A DNA stretch of 37,929 nt from DAONJL01 sp035405645 [NCBI: bacterium] (GCA_035405645.1 DAONJL010000004.1:45516-83444), one strand, 5' to 3'. Numbered from the stretch's first letter, positions 1 to 8,581 are shown. Translations and numbers: made by a program. The notes: a model not told the origin generated them from the letters alone.

Positions 1-1229
1 GACGCTGCAGGAGGAACTGGTATTTCACCTGGCTTTGGTATTCCTACTTTCCCTGGTTCTGGCACTGGTATTCCACCGGGTTTCGGTATTTCAGCGCCAA
101 CCGGTGGTACTGGTATGCCACCCAGCTTTGGTATTCCACCTGCTTGTGGCTGTGATGGCACTGCTCCACTCGGGCTACCAACCGGCGGTATTATTGCCTG
201 ACCAGGCTTCGGAACATTAATTTTTTCTTCTTTTTTTTCTGCTTGTGTTATTATTATCTCTTCGGTTTTAACTGTTTCTTCTTTTGCACCAGCAACAGAT
301 GGTGGAACTAAACCTGGTTTTGGAATTCCAGGTATTGGTGCCTTTGGCACACCTATTTTAGGTATTTCTGGACCGCCTGCTGGACCACCTGGTATTTTTG
401 CTTTACCTATTGTTGGAATTGAAATTTTTGACGCATTACTTTCTTCTTCTGTTTTAGCAATAATTTCAGAACTAATTATATTTAAATCAATATTATTTCG
501 TTTTATTTCTTCTGCCTGGTCTATTGATACATTTAATTTTTTTTGAATTAAATCTGATAAATGATTTCCTGCTATTAGTGCACTTCTTGTAAAATAAAAT
601 CGTTTTTTATCCACAATAGCAATATCTGTTGATGATGCACCAATATCTATAAATGCTATTACTTTTGTTGCATTTTCTTCACCTGATTGTGCTGCTAAAT
701 TATTCCAATCATTTTCAACACAATAAAAATTATAAATATTAGCAATTGAAACGCCAATTGAAACTGGTGCCAATCCTGCGCCTAATATAATCTCCATAAA
801 TTCATCTAACTTATCACGCTTTATTACAACTAATTGAACTATTACATTTTCTGCTGTTTCTCCTACTACTTGCCATGCCATTTCTACTTCATTTATTGGA
901 AATGGTATCTGCTGCTCTGCTTCAAATGAAATCATCTGGTCTATTTTATCTTTTGCTGCGATTGGTAATGCTATATCACGAAATATTGTATATTGGGCAG
1001 GAACAATTACATTTACTTCTTTTACTTTTTTTAACTTTCCACTGCTAAAATGTTTTTTTATTAAACTTATTATGTTATTCTTTTCTTCTTCTATATCCTG
1101 TGATTTTACTCGTGGCAAATTTTCAACTGCATAATAATCTACTACATATTTTTTTCCTTTTTTAGCAAGTGAAATTATCTTAATATTTGCAGAACCAAAG
1201 CCAATTGAGACATTTGAAAAATTTTTCAT
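1..1229 (-). CDS. pilM: PilM, type IV pilus actin-like assembly protein, with Pro/Gly-rich insert (partial, C-terminus off window)
   Basis: PilM is a cytoplasmic actin-like ATPase that binds the PilN tail and links the type IV pilus alignment complex to the motor. The reading frame is open from the ATG at 1229 to the window edge, giving 409 codons; an in-frame TGA lies directly before the ATG. Residues 7-20 form the first phosphate loop (SIGFGSANIKII; the usual GIDIGSxxIK aspartate is Ser here). Residues 100-123 carry the EAEQQIPFP segment typical of PilM. Residues 194-206 (DIGASSTDIAIV) are phosphate loop 2, followed by FTRSALIAGNHLSDLI and QAEEIKR at 238-244. After this the sequence leaves the family pattern: residues about 270-315 and 339-409 are rich in Pro, Gly, Ile and Lys with repeated GIPKPG/GIPVP units, separated by a Glu/Lys-rich stretch. 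The rest of the actin fold must lie beyond the edge. Other pil genes probably follow. Confidence 0.85.
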   Translation of the reverse strand, partial: MKNFSNVSIGFGSANIKIISLAKKGKKYVVDYYAVENLPRVKSQDIEEEKNNIISLIKKHFSSGKLKKVKEVNVIVPAQYTIFRDIALPIAAKDKIDQMISFEAEQQIPFPINEVEMAWQVVGETAENVIVQLVVIKRDKLDEFMEIILGAGLAPVSIGVSIANIYNFYCVENDWNNLAAQSGEENATKVIAFIDIGASSTDIAIVDKKRFYFTRSALIAGNHLSDLIQKKLNVSIDQAEEIKRNNIDLNIISSEIIAKTEEESNASKISIPTIGKAKIPGGPAGGPEIPKIGVPKAPIPGIPKPGLVPPSVAGAKEETVKTEEIIITQAEKKEEKINVPKPGQAIIPPVGSPSGAVPSQPQAGGIPKLGGIPVPPVGAEIPKPGGIPVPEPGKVGIPKPGEIPVPPAA

Positions 1230-1263
1230 TCAATTAACCATTTTTTTAATTTTAAATATTTTT

Positions 1264-1293
1264 ATATTAATATTTAAAAATTTTTCTTGTCAA
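1264..1293 (-). promoter_or_regulatory. Probable pilM promoter
   Basis: On the minus strand a perfect -35 TTGACA (1288-1293) is followed after 18 bases by TAATAT (1264-1269). Transcription would start near 1257, giving a leader of about 28 bases before the pilM ATG at 1229. No clear Shine-Dalgarno sequence precedes that ATG. Confidence 0.65.
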
Positions 1294-1443
1294 GATAAAA
1301 TATTTTTTAATTTATTATTTTTTATTTAAAATCTTTTCTTTTTTAAATGTTTTATTTATTTTAAAACTTTACTTTTTATCTTCTTAATTATTTTTGAATT
1401 CTCATTATTTAATAACATTTTCTTTCTCTTTTCTTTATTAAAT

Positions 1444-1471
1444 ATTTTACTTAAAATTATTATTATGTCAA
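1444..1471 (-). promoter_or_regulatory. Second promoter-like pair upstream of pilM
   Basis: On the minus strand TTGACA (1466-1471) and TAAAAT (1444-1449) are separated by 16 bases. It could be a distal pilM promoter giving a leader of about 210 bases, or could start a small untranslated RNA. In sequence this AT-rich a chance match is quite possible. Confidence 0.35.
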
Positions 1472-1682
1472 TTATAAAAAAATTTTTTTATTATATTTTT
1501 TTTAAGACATAATGTTCAATTATTTATCAAACGCACAATAAAAATTATACTTATTTTTATGCCTGGCAAAAAATACTTTTACATTTCTCAAAACACACAT
1601 TATCACTTCTAAAAAATTATGCTTTTTACTTTGAATTTTATATATCACTATTCTTTGTCTTCGAAAAATTTTTGATTTTTAT

Positions 1683-3179
1683 TTATTTACAAACTTCACC
1701 TGTTATTGACCTATAACCATAATCAATTATTTTCACATCATAAAATTTATTTATTTCAAGTTTTTCTTTGATTCCAATTAAAAGTGGATAACTGCCTAAC
1801 TGCCGACCAAAACTTAAATTATTTTCATAACACTCAATTTTTACTTCTTTTAATACTGTATTTAATGGAACTACTTTTTTTAGCATTGGTCTATCAATTT
1901 CTTCTCTTATCTTCTCCTTCCAATATAAAAAATTGTTTTTAAATTTTTTTATTTTTTTTATATTTATATACTTACTTATTTTTGTTTGTGGAAAAATCAT
2001 TACCTGTCTTAAATTTATTCTTCTTAATAATAAACCACTTTCTAATATTCGCTGTAAAAATAAATAATTTTTTTCCCAGGTTTCACGATTCTCTCCTAAT
2101 AAACCATAAATAAAATTTACTGCTGGTAATAATTGTGGCATACCATTTTCTCCACGATAATTGCCATATTTATTTATTAATTCTATTGATTTAAAAGTAT
2201 CATTAACATTTGAATTCAAATTATTTAATCTTATCACTTCTTTATCTGCTGTCTCAAGTCCAAGTGGTAATGAATTGCCTGATGTTGTGTAATTTACAAG
2301 TATTTTTATTATATCAATTGACTTTTTATAATTTGCTATTACAGATGGATTTGCATTATCTGTATGTAAAACTTTTATATCTGGACTTTTTTGCCATATT
2401 TTTTTAAATATATATTCTAATTTTTCACTCGCTGGTTCTTCGCTAAATTTATAACTAAAAATATCTGTCTGATTTCCTATTCGAAAATATCTTATACCAT
2501 TTTTATATAACTCATTTATCTCATTTATTATATCATCTTCTGCTCGATACATTACTCTTTTAAATAAACCCTCTATACAAAAACTACAATTCTCTTTGCG
2601 CGGACAACCTTGTGCTGTTTCTATTTCACATATTACATAAGGATAAAGATAATGTTCAGTTACTAATTTTGCGCCTGATAATGAAAATCTTGCAATATCT
2701 TCATAATCTCTCTCATATATTTTATCTTTTATTTTACCTGTTTCAAGAAAATCTTTTATTCCCGCTTCTGCATATCCTTTTATTATAAAATCAAATTCTG
2801 ATAATTCATATTTGATTGCTTGTTTTCCCCCTGAATATTGATAACCAAGCCAGATAGGTCCACATAAAATAAAAATCTGACGACCTGATGTCTTTTTAAA
2901 ACTTTTAAGTTCTTTTAAGGTTATTGGCTTTGCATTTAAATATTTACCCGGAACAACAAGCCCTGTAAATACAATAACCAAATTATATTCAACTAATAAT
3001 GTTTTATTATATTCAGCCACTTTTCTTAATTCATCTATTGTTATATATTTTATTTTCCCTATTTTATTTGATGTTTTTAATAATCCATAAATATAACGAA
3101 CATACGGTGAAATAAAAGGCGGAACACCTAAACAGGAAGGTTCATCAACATAACCATCTATTATTATAGCAGAATACAT
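1683..3179 (-). CDS. Radical SAM enzyme resembling COG1031, unknown reaction
   Basis: 498 residues. The N-terminus (IDGYVDEPSCLGVPPFISPY, residues 7-26) and overall plan match my memory of the COG1031 family of uncharacterised Fe-S oxidoreductases, found mainly in archaea and patchily in bacteria. The iron-sulfur ligands are Cys192, Cys198 and Cys201, a CX5CX2C spacing instead of the usual radical SAM CX3CX2C. Residues 225-390 fit the radical SAM barrel (RYFRIGNQTDIF, LPLGLETADKEVIRLNN). Residues about 430-498 look like a C-terminal beta-barrel, with RQLGSYPLLIGI and IDYGYRSITG near the end. The start is only 3 bases past the stop of the ACT gene, with no ribosome site of its own visible, so it is probably translationally coupled. 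Last gene of the run starting at 7105. Substrate cannot be predicted. Confidence 0.75.
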   Translation of the reverse strand: MYSAIIIDGYVDEPSCLGVPPFISPYVRYIYGLLKTSNKIGKIKYITIDELRKVAEYNKTLLVEYNLVIVFTGLVVPGKYLNAKPITLKELKSFKKTSGRQIFILCGPIWLGYQYSGGKQAIKYELSEFDFIIKGYAEAGIKDFLETGKIKDKIYERDYEDIARFSLSGAKLVTEHYLYPYVICEIETAQGCPRKENCSFCIEGLFKRVMYRAEDDIINEINELYKNGIRYFRIGNQTDIFSYKFSEEPASEKLEYIFKKIWQKSPDIKVLHTDNANPSVIANYKKSIDIIKILVNYTTSGNSLPLGLETADKEVIRLNNLNSNVNDTFKSIELINKYGNYRGENGMPQLLPAVNFIYGLLGENRETWEKNYLFLQRILESGLLLRRINLRQVMIFPQTKISKYINIKKIKKFKNNFLYWKEKIREEIDRPMLKKVVPLNTVLKEVKIECYENNLSFGRQLGSYPLLIGIKEKLEINKFYDVKIIDYGYRSITGEVCK

Positions 3180-3182
3180 ATA

Positions 3183-3599
3183 TTAAAATAAAGTGGTAAT
3201 GATTTTATATTGATTCTCTTCAAGAATTTTTATTGCTTGTATTACATTATTCACCTGAAAAATAAAAAGACCTTTTTCATTATTTAAATTTATTACACCA
3301 AATGAATCCTGTATATTTATATTTTTTTCAGCAAGTAATTTACTTAATCTATATAATGTTCCTATTTCATTATCAAGTTCTACTGCTATTACTTCTTTTA
3401 ATGTTGCTGTAAAATTATTTTTTGTAAATAATTCCAATGCTTTTTCTGAATCATCAACAATAAATCTAATAATACCAAAATCACCATTATCTACAATTGA
3501 AACTGAATATACATTTATTTCATTATCTGCCATTAATTTTAAGCATTTAGCAAGTTGGCCTGCTTTATTTTCTAAAAATATTGAAAGTTGTTTTATCAT
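3183..3599 (-). CDS. Tandem ACT-domain protein (COG4747-like)
   Basis: 138 residues made almost entirely of two ACT domains (residues about 1-68 and 70-138), the fold that binds amino acids for allosteric control. The first begins IKQLSIFLENKAGQLAKCL, with the Gly-Gln-Leu turn usual for the family. Proteins of this kind have no catalytic domain and are often found near amino-acid or aryl-CoA metabolism genes; here the neighbours (murG and a radical SAM enzyme) give no clear partner. An upstream in-frame GTG (3608) exists, but the ATG at 3599 is chosen because an AAAAGGTGA ribosome site sits at the right distance. The gene follows murG closely and is followed after 3 bases by the radical SAM gene. 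Confidence 0.8.
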   Translation of the reverse strand: MIKQLSIFLENKAGQLAKCLKLMADNEINVYSVSIVDNGDFGIIRFIVDDSEKALELFTKNNFTATLKEVIAVELDNEIGTLYRLSKLLAEKNINIQDSFGVINLNNEKGLFIFQVNNVIQAIKILEENQYKIITTLF

Positions 3600-3604
3600 A
3601 CTTA

Positions 3605-3613
3605 TCACCTTTT
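3605..3613 (-). promoter_or_regulatory. Ribosome binding site deciding the ACT-gene start
   Basis: AAAAGGTGA on the minus strand, overlapping the murG stop codon and centred about 8 bases before the ATG at 3599. It rules in favour of that ATG over the in-frame GTG at 3608, which lies inside the site itself. Confidence 0.6.
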
Positions 3614-4691
3614 ACTTTTTTATTATTGAATATATCTTATTTACTATTATTTGCCCAGAATTTTCTATTTTTATCTTTTCAAAATTCCGCTTTACTTCCG
3701 CTATTTTTTCTTTATTTAATATATATTCTTTTATCTTTTCTACAAGGTTTTCTTTTGTTAATTCTTTATCTAATATTATATCTGCAATACCTAATTTATA
3801 AAATTTATATGCATTCCAATACTGATGATTTTTTACTGCTGCTGGAAAAGGAATTAAAATCATTGGAATTTTTAAATAAGCAATTTCTGTTATTGTTATT
3901 GCCCCGGCGCGACATATTATTAAATCAGTATCTTTAAATTCTAACCATATTTTATTTAAATATGGATATATTTGATAATTGTTATTTGATTTATCACTCT
4001 TATCAAGTATTCTTTCAAAATCACGTATGCCTGTAATATGTATAAATTTTATTTTTTCATAATTTTTAAATTCATTAACTACATCAGGTATTAAATTATT
4101 TATTGAAGCCGCTCCACCACTTCCGCCCATTATTATTACCTTTTGATAATCTTTCTCTTCTTGTTTTGTATATTCAAAAAATTCCATCCTGATTGGATTA
4201 CCTGTATAAAATAATTTATTTTTCTTCTTAAAAAAAATCTTTGTCTCATTAAAACCAAGAAAAAGAAATTTTGCAAATGAACTAAAAAAATAATTTGTCC
4301 AACCCGGAATAATATTTTGTTCCTGTAAAAAAAATGGTTTTCGAAAAATAATTGAACCTATAATTACTGGCACAATTACATAGCCACCAGTGCCAATAAC
4401 AAAATCTGGATTATATATAATAAATAATCTTATTACATTTAATATTGATTTCATTAAGTAGATTATTGATAAAAATTTATCAATTAATGATTTATTAAAA
4501 AAACCTGCTGTTTTTAAATAAAGAAATTTAACAGGTAAATTACTTTGTTGAACTATTTTTTCTTCAAGTGATTTTTTATTTCCTATATAAAAAATTTCGG
4601 CTTTTTTATCTATTACAAGTATATTTTCTATTATTGCTATTGCTGGATATATATGTCCACCTGTCCCGCCGCCACTTATAAAAATTCGCAT
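3612..4691 (-). CDS. murG: MurG, UDP-GlcNAc:lipid I N-acetylglucosaminyltransferase
   Basis: Adds GlcNAc to lipid I to make lipid II, the last cytoplasmic-face step of peptidoglycan precursor synthesis; peripheral on the inner membrane. 359 residues, the usual family size. Residues 1-20 hold the GGGTGGHIYP glycine loop. Other family marks are LQEQNIIPGWTN (acceptor site region), YTGNPIR, the second glycine loop MGGSGGAASIN, and the donor-binding CRAGAITITEIAYL followed by IPFPAAVKNHQYWNA. The start is 26 bases after the stop of the TPR/LysM gene. No other mur, fts or ddl gene is in the window, so murG is outside a classical dcw cluster here. Confidence 0.95.
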   Translation of the reverse strand: MRIFISGGGTGGHIYPAIAIIENILVIDKKAEIFYIGNKKSLEEKIVQQSNLPVKFLYLKTAGFFNKSLIDKFLSIIYLMKSILNVIRLFIIYNPDFVIGTGGYVIVPVIIGSIIFRKPFFLQEQNIIPGWTNYFFSSFAKFLFLGFNETKIFFKKKNKLFYTGNPIRMEFFEYTKQEEKDYQKVIIMGGSGGAASINNLIPDVVNEFKNYEKIKFIHITGIRDFERILDKSDKSNNNYQIYPYLNKIWLEFKDTDLIICRAGAITITEIAYLKIPMILIPFPAAVKNHQYWNAYKFYKLGIADIILDKELTKENLVEKIKEYILNKEKIAEVKRNFEKIKIENSGQIIVNKIYSIIKK

Positions 4692-4717
4692 TTTATATCA
4701 CTGACCATTTTTTATTA

Positions 4718-7105
4718 TTATAAAGTATCCAGTATTTTCTTTGCTTCAAAAGCAAGTTTTGTATCAGGCACTAATTTCATTACTTCAAAAAATTCAAAAA
4801 ATGCTTTATCATTATCACCTATTTTCATATATACATTACCTAAATGAAAATGTATTTGCGCCAATGCATTTTTATCAGAATCTGGAATAAGTTGTAATGC
4901 TGATTTTATATTTGTCATTGCTTTATTATAGTCACCTAATTTATAATATATCCAGCCAATACTATCTAAATAATATCCTTTTTGTCCTGGATTTAATTCA
5001 AGTGCACGTTCAATATATTTTATTGCTTCCTGTAACTTTATACCTTTTTCAGAATATAAATATCCTAAATTATTATATGCATCAGCATTTGTTGTATCAA
5101 GTTCAATTGCTTTTAAATATGCTTTTTCTGCTTCTTCAAATTTATTTGCCTGTTTATATTCTAATCCTTTTTTGACATATTCTATTGATTCTTTTTTCTT
5201 ATCTACTTTTTCTTTTACTTTTGCTACTGTCTCTGTTACTGTTTGTAATTGCTCTTCTTTCTTTTTTAATTCTTCTTTTATTTTCGCTTTTTCTGCACTC
5301 TCTTTTTCTATTGTCTTTATCAGTTTTTCTTTTTCTTCTTTTATCTCTTTCTCTTTTTTCTCTTTATCTATTAACGATAAATTTTTTTGTTCTAATAATG
5401 ATTTTTCTGTCTCTTTTAATTTCGCTGTTAATTCATCAAGTTGTTTCTGAATTATCTCAAATTTTTTTTCTGCTTCTAATTGTTTTAATTTTGTTAATTC
5501 TTCTGATTTTGTCGTTGCTAATTTGTATTCATTTATTGTTCTCTCCAACACTTCTATTCTTGCATTCTTTTGTTCTATTTCTGCTTTTAATAATGCTACT
5601 GTCGTATCTTTCTTCATATCATCTAATTCTTTATTTAATCTCTCTATTTCTAAATTCTTGCTTTTTATTGTTTCGTTTAATCTTATATTTTCGCCTTTTA
5701 TTTCTACATTATCTTTCTTTAATGTTATGATTTCTTTCTTTAAATTTTCTACTTCACTTGTATCAAGTGCTATTTTTAATTTATTTTCTAATTCTTTTAT
5801 CCTTTCTTCTAATTTTTTTATTTCACTTTCCTTCTTCTCTATTTGAAATTTTATTACTGTTAGTTCTTTCTCTTTTTCTTCAAGTGATTTTTCTAACATT
5901 TTTTCTTTTGATAAATCTCGTGCTGTTTTTAATTCATTATTTAATTGTTCTATATTCATATTTAATTTTGTTATTTCTGCTTTGTATTTTGATTCTATTG
6001 CTAATTTTTCCTGCGCCATATCACCAAGCATTTTTTCATATTCTTTTGTTTTCTTTAATAATTCATTATTATCATTTCGTAATTGTAATAATTCATTTAA
6101 TTGATTTTTATATGTATCTATATCAAGATTTAATTTTGTTATTATTTCATTTAATCTCTTTATATTTTCTCGCGCTTCTGATAATTTCTTTCGTTCAACT
6201 TTTATTACCTCTTCATAATTTTCTGCTTGTTTGTTTAACATCATTTTATATGCCATTTCATCTGTTACTAATTTTTCTTCTTTTAAACTTTTTATTTCTG
6301 GTGCATATTTACTTTCAACCTGTTCTTCTTCTTTTTCTATTTCCTCTTCTTTTTCGACTTCTCGTACCTCTTCTTCTTCAACTGGAATATTTAATGTCAT
6401 ACCTGGATATATATTGGCTGGATTTGTAATCTTGTTATAATTTGCTATAACTGTATATTTATTAAAATCATTGTAAAATAATTCTGCTATTGATGTTAAT
6501 GTATCACCTGGTTTTACTACATATTTTTTCTCGCCTTTTTTCTTTATTACCTCTCTTTTCTTTACTTTTTCCTTCTTTTCAACTGGTGCTGCAGAAACTT
6601 CTGCTTCTTGTTTAGCCTGTATTGATTTTGGCTGAACTCTTTTTGAAACTTCTTTTGGTTTTTCTGAAAATGGTAATGAATCAACTTTATATTTAGCTTG
6701 CTCAATTAATAAACTCTCTGGATAATCTTTTATTAATTTTAAAAATACATTATTCGCATTTTGATAATCCGCTACTTTTATATATGCTTCGCCCAGCCGA
6801 AATAATGCATCATCAGCAAGATTATGATTTGGATATTCTTCGGCTAATTGTTTATATGCTATTATTGCATTCTGATAATCCTGCAATTCATAATATGCAC
6901 TTCCTAAACTATATAATGCTTGCACTGTATAAGAACTCGAAGGATAGTTATCTATTATTATTTTAAAATTTTTTATCGCATTAATATAATCTTTATTCCA
7001 GAAATATGTATTTGCTTGATTATATATTTCTGTCACATTTGAAAATAACAATGTGTTAAAAATAAATATGAAAATAAATAACAATTTTATTTTCAATTTT
7101 ACCAT
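4718..7105 (-). CDS. Exported TPR / LysM / coiled-coil / TPR envelope protein
   Basis: 795 residues. Residues 1-22 form a signal peptide (Lys-rich start, then LLFIFIFIFNTLLFS). Residues about 25-145 are tetratricopeptide repeats of the BamD/YbgF style (ALYSLGSAYYELQDYQNAI). Residues 194-241 are a LysM peptidoglycan-binding domain (YVVKPGDTLTSIAELFY). Residues about 245-630 are a very Glu/Lys-rich coiled coil, and 630-795 are more TPRs. LysM and its place upstream of murG suggest a cell-wall-bound periplasmic scaffold; that role is inference. Start uncertain: the GGGAG ribosome site directly touches the ATG at 7105, while an in-frame TTG at 7096 has normal spacing (9 bases) and still leaves a signal peptide. 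Likely first gene of a run with murG, ACT and radical SAM genes. Confidence 0.8.
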   Translation of the reverse strand: MVKLKIKLLFIFIFIFNTLLFSNVTEIYNQANTYFWNKDYINAIKNFKIIIDNYPSSSYTVQALYSLGSAYYELQDYQNAIIAYKQLAEEYPNHNLADDALFRLGEAYIKVADYQNANNVFLKLIKDYPESLLIEQAKYKVDSLPFSEKPKEVSKRVQPKSIQAKQEAEVSAAPVEKKEKVKKREVIKKKGEKKYVVKPGDTLTSIAELFYNDFNKYTVIANYNKITNPANIYPGMTLNIPVEEEEVREVEKEEEIEKEEEQVESKYAPEIKSLKEEKLVTDEMAYKMMLNKQAENYEEVIKVERKKLSEARENIKRLNEIITKLNLDIDTYKNQLNELLQLRNDNNELLKKTKEYEKMLGDMAQEKLAIESKYKAEITKLNMNIEQLNNELKTARDLSKEKMLEKSLEEKEKELTVIKFQIEKKESEIKKLEERIKELENKLKIALDTSEVENLKKEIITLKKDNVEIKGENIRLNETIKSKNLEIERLNKELDDMKKDTTVALLKAEIEQKNARIEVLERTINEYKLATTKSEELTKLKQLEAEKKFEIIQKQLDELTAKLKETEKSLLEQKNLSLIDKEKKEKEIKEEKEKLIKTIEKESAEKAKIKEELKKKEEQLQTVTETVAKVKEKVDKKKESIEYVKKGLEYKQANKFEEAEKAYLKAIELDTTNADAYNNLGYLYSEKGIKLQEAIKYIERALELNPGQKGYYLDSIGWIYYKLGDYNKAMTNIKSALQLIPDSDKNALAQIHFHLGNVYMKIGDNDKAFFEFFEVMKLVPDTKLAFEAKKILDTL

Positions 7106-7113
7106 CTCCCTTT
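7106..7113 (-). promoter_or_regulatory. Ribosome binding site that questions the annotated start
   Basis: The minus strand reads AAAAGGGAG immediately before the ATG at 7105, leaving no spacer. The same site is 9 bases from an in-frame TTG at 7096, a normal distance. The real start may therefore be TTG, shortening the protein by three residues. Confidence 0.45.
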
Positions 7114-7144
7114 TTAAAAAAATTTGTAAATATAAATTATTTTT

Positions 7145-7171
7145 TTTATAATATTAAAAAAAAATAGTCAA
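7145..7171 (-). promoter_or_regulatory. Probable promoter of the TPR/LysM-murG run
   Basis: Minus strand: -35 TTGACT (7166-7171) and -10 TATAAA (7145-7150) with a short 15-base spacer. The bases before the -35 (TTTATC) match those before the pilM and hypB -35 boxes. The leader would be about 35 bases. Confidence 0.4.
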
Positions 7172-7251
7172 GATAAAAAATTTATCACGCTGGAAAAAAT
7201 AGTATTATAAATTTTATAAATAATTTGAAAAATTGAGGATTCCTAAGATAT

Positions 7252-8538
7252 TTAAAAAAATGTTAGTTTAACATTTATTATTCTTCTTTTATCAGCATTT
7301 AATACTTCAAATATATAATTATTATAAACTATCTTTTCTCCATTTGGCGGTATATCACCATATAATGAAATAAGAAAGCCACCTAAACTTTCAAACTTTT
7401 GTCCATCAAATCTTATTCCTGTTTCCTCATATAAATCATTTAAATTTATTCGTGCATCAATTATATATGCATTTTGCCCTATCTTTTTTATTCGGCTTTC
7501 TTCATATATATCATATTCATCTTCTATATCACCAACTAACTTTTCAATTATATCTTCAAGTGTTATTAAGCCTGATATTGTGCCATATTCATCTACTACT
7601 ATATTTATATGGATTTTATCTTTTTGAAATTGTTTTAATAATTGACTTAACATCTTCATTTCAGGAACATATTGAACTTCTCGAACTATTTTTTCTACTT
7701 CCCAATTCTCGCCCTTTATTAAATAATCTAATAAATCTTTTACATATAATATGCCAATTATATTATCTCTATTATCTTTATAAACTGGTATTCTTGAATG
7801 TTTTGTCTGGATTATAAAATTTAATACCTCTTCTTTCGACCAACTTGAATTTATACAATCTGTATCTATTATTGGTATCATTACATCTTTTACTTTCAAA
7901 TCATCAAATTTTAATAATCTATCAAAGATTTGAAATTCGTGTTCTTTTAATAATCCTTCATCTTTTCCTACTTCTACTAATGCTTTTATATCTTCTTCTG
8001 TCACTAATAGTGATTTTTCAAATGTTGCTATGCCAAACATATTGCATATTTTTTTTATAAAATTAAAAATAAATGTAACAACTATACTCATTAAAAAATT
8101 TATTATCTGTAAAACAAACATATATTTTAATAATGTCTGTTTTGATTTTGCTGCTGTCTTATTTTTTGCTATGATTTCAAATACTATTATTATCAGTTCT
8201 GTTAATAGAACTAAAAAAATTCCTGTTATGAAAAATAATAGTTTTTCTTTTGAAAAAATTGGATAATAATTTTTTACTTGATATAATATTAGGATTGGTA
8301 ATGTCGGAATTATAAATTTTAAAAAATTATTTAATAATGTTAATGTCATTAAAAATTTCTGTGGTTGTAATAATATTTTCCTTAATTTTTCTATATTTGA
8401 ATCTTTATATCCATAAATATCTTTGAATAATTTTTGTGTCTGAATTTTTGTTATTGCTGTTAAGGAAGTCTCTATTATTATTAAGATATTATTAAAATAC
8501 AAAAATAAACAATATAAAATAAATATTCCAATTTCCAT
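7252..8538 (-). CDS. CorC/HlyC-type membrane protein with DUF21, paired CBS and CorC_HlyC domains
   Basis: 428 residues, the normal size for this inner-membrane family, whose members (YtfL, CorB, MpfA and relatives) are implicated in magnesium or other ion export; the old name hemolysin is misleading. Residues about 1-170 are the DUF21 domain with four hydrophobic segments. Residues about 205-330 hold a CBS pair, which binds adenosyl nucleotides (VKDVMIPIIDT; HSRIPVYKDNRDNIIGILYV; then VVDEYGTISGLITLEDIIEKLVGDIEDEYD). Residues 345-428 are the C-terminal transporter-associated domain. The gene has its own consensus promoter in the 43 bases after rsmA, so it can be expressed apart from the lepA operon. 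Confidence 0.88.
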   Translation of the reverse strand: MEIGIFILYCLFLYFNNILIIIETSLTAITKIQTQKLFKDIYGYKDSNIEKLRKILLQPQKFLMTLTLLNNFLKFIIPTLPILILYQVKNYYPIFSKEKLLFFITGIFLVLLTELIIIVFEIIAKNKTAAKSKQTLLKYMFVLQIINFLMSIVVTFIFNFIKKICNMFGIATFEKSLLVTEEDIKALVEVGKDEGLLKEHEFQIFDRLLKFDDLKVKDVMIPIIDTDCINSSWSKEEVLNFIIQTKHSRIPVYKDNRDNIIGILYVKDLLDYLIKGENWEVEKIVREVQYVPEMKMLSQLLKQFQKDKIHINIVVDEYGTISGLITLEDIIEKLVGDIEDEYDIYEESRIKKIGQNAYIIDARINLNDLYEETGIRFDGQKFESLGGFLISLYGDIPPNGEKIVYNNYIFEVLNADKRRIINVKLTFF

Positions 8539-8548
8539 ATTTTTATTT

Positions 8549-8576
8549 ATTATAAATTTCTTTTTTCTTCTGTCAA
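8549..8576 (-). promoter_or_regulatory. Consensus sigma-70 promoter of the CBS-domain gene
   Basis: Minus strand TTGACA (8571-8576), 16-base spacer, TATAAT (8549-8554): both hexamers are perfect. It lies just after the rsmA stop codon. Transcription would start about 4 bases before the ATG at 8538, so the mRNA would have almost no leader. Confidence 0.7.
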
Positions 8577-8581
8577 GTAAA

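Larger units (their letters stand above)
1230..1682. other. 453-base non-coding gap upstream of pilM
   Basis: This is the only stretch over 300 bases without a gene. It is almost pure A/T and contains no open frame with a credible start, no stable hairpin and no tRNA-like fold that I can see. Two minus-strand promoter-like pairs lie in it (1264-1293 and 1444-1471). The rest, about 1475-1682, follows the stop codon of the radical SAM gene; no recognisable terminator is visible there. Confidence 0.7.

Noticed and set aside
35-220. Short plus-strand open frame at the window start
   Set aside because: It is antisense to the repetitive Pro/Gly insert of pilM, whose minus-strand frame is clearly the coding one.
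1560-1613. 17-codon plus-strand frame beginning at the ATG at 1560
   Set aside because: No ribosome site, too short to judge, and expected by chance.
5758-6429. 223-codon plus-strand open frame, very rich in Leu, Ile and Phe
   Set aside because: It is the mirror of the Glu/Lys-rich coiled coil coded on the minus strand; such sequence leaves the opposite strand open by composition. No ribosome site or family pattern.
7106-7251. Terminator between the CBS-domain gene and the TPR/LysM gene
   Set aside because: The only small inverted repeat (AGGATTCCT region near 7238-7246) has essentially no loop, so it cannot form a terminator hairpin.
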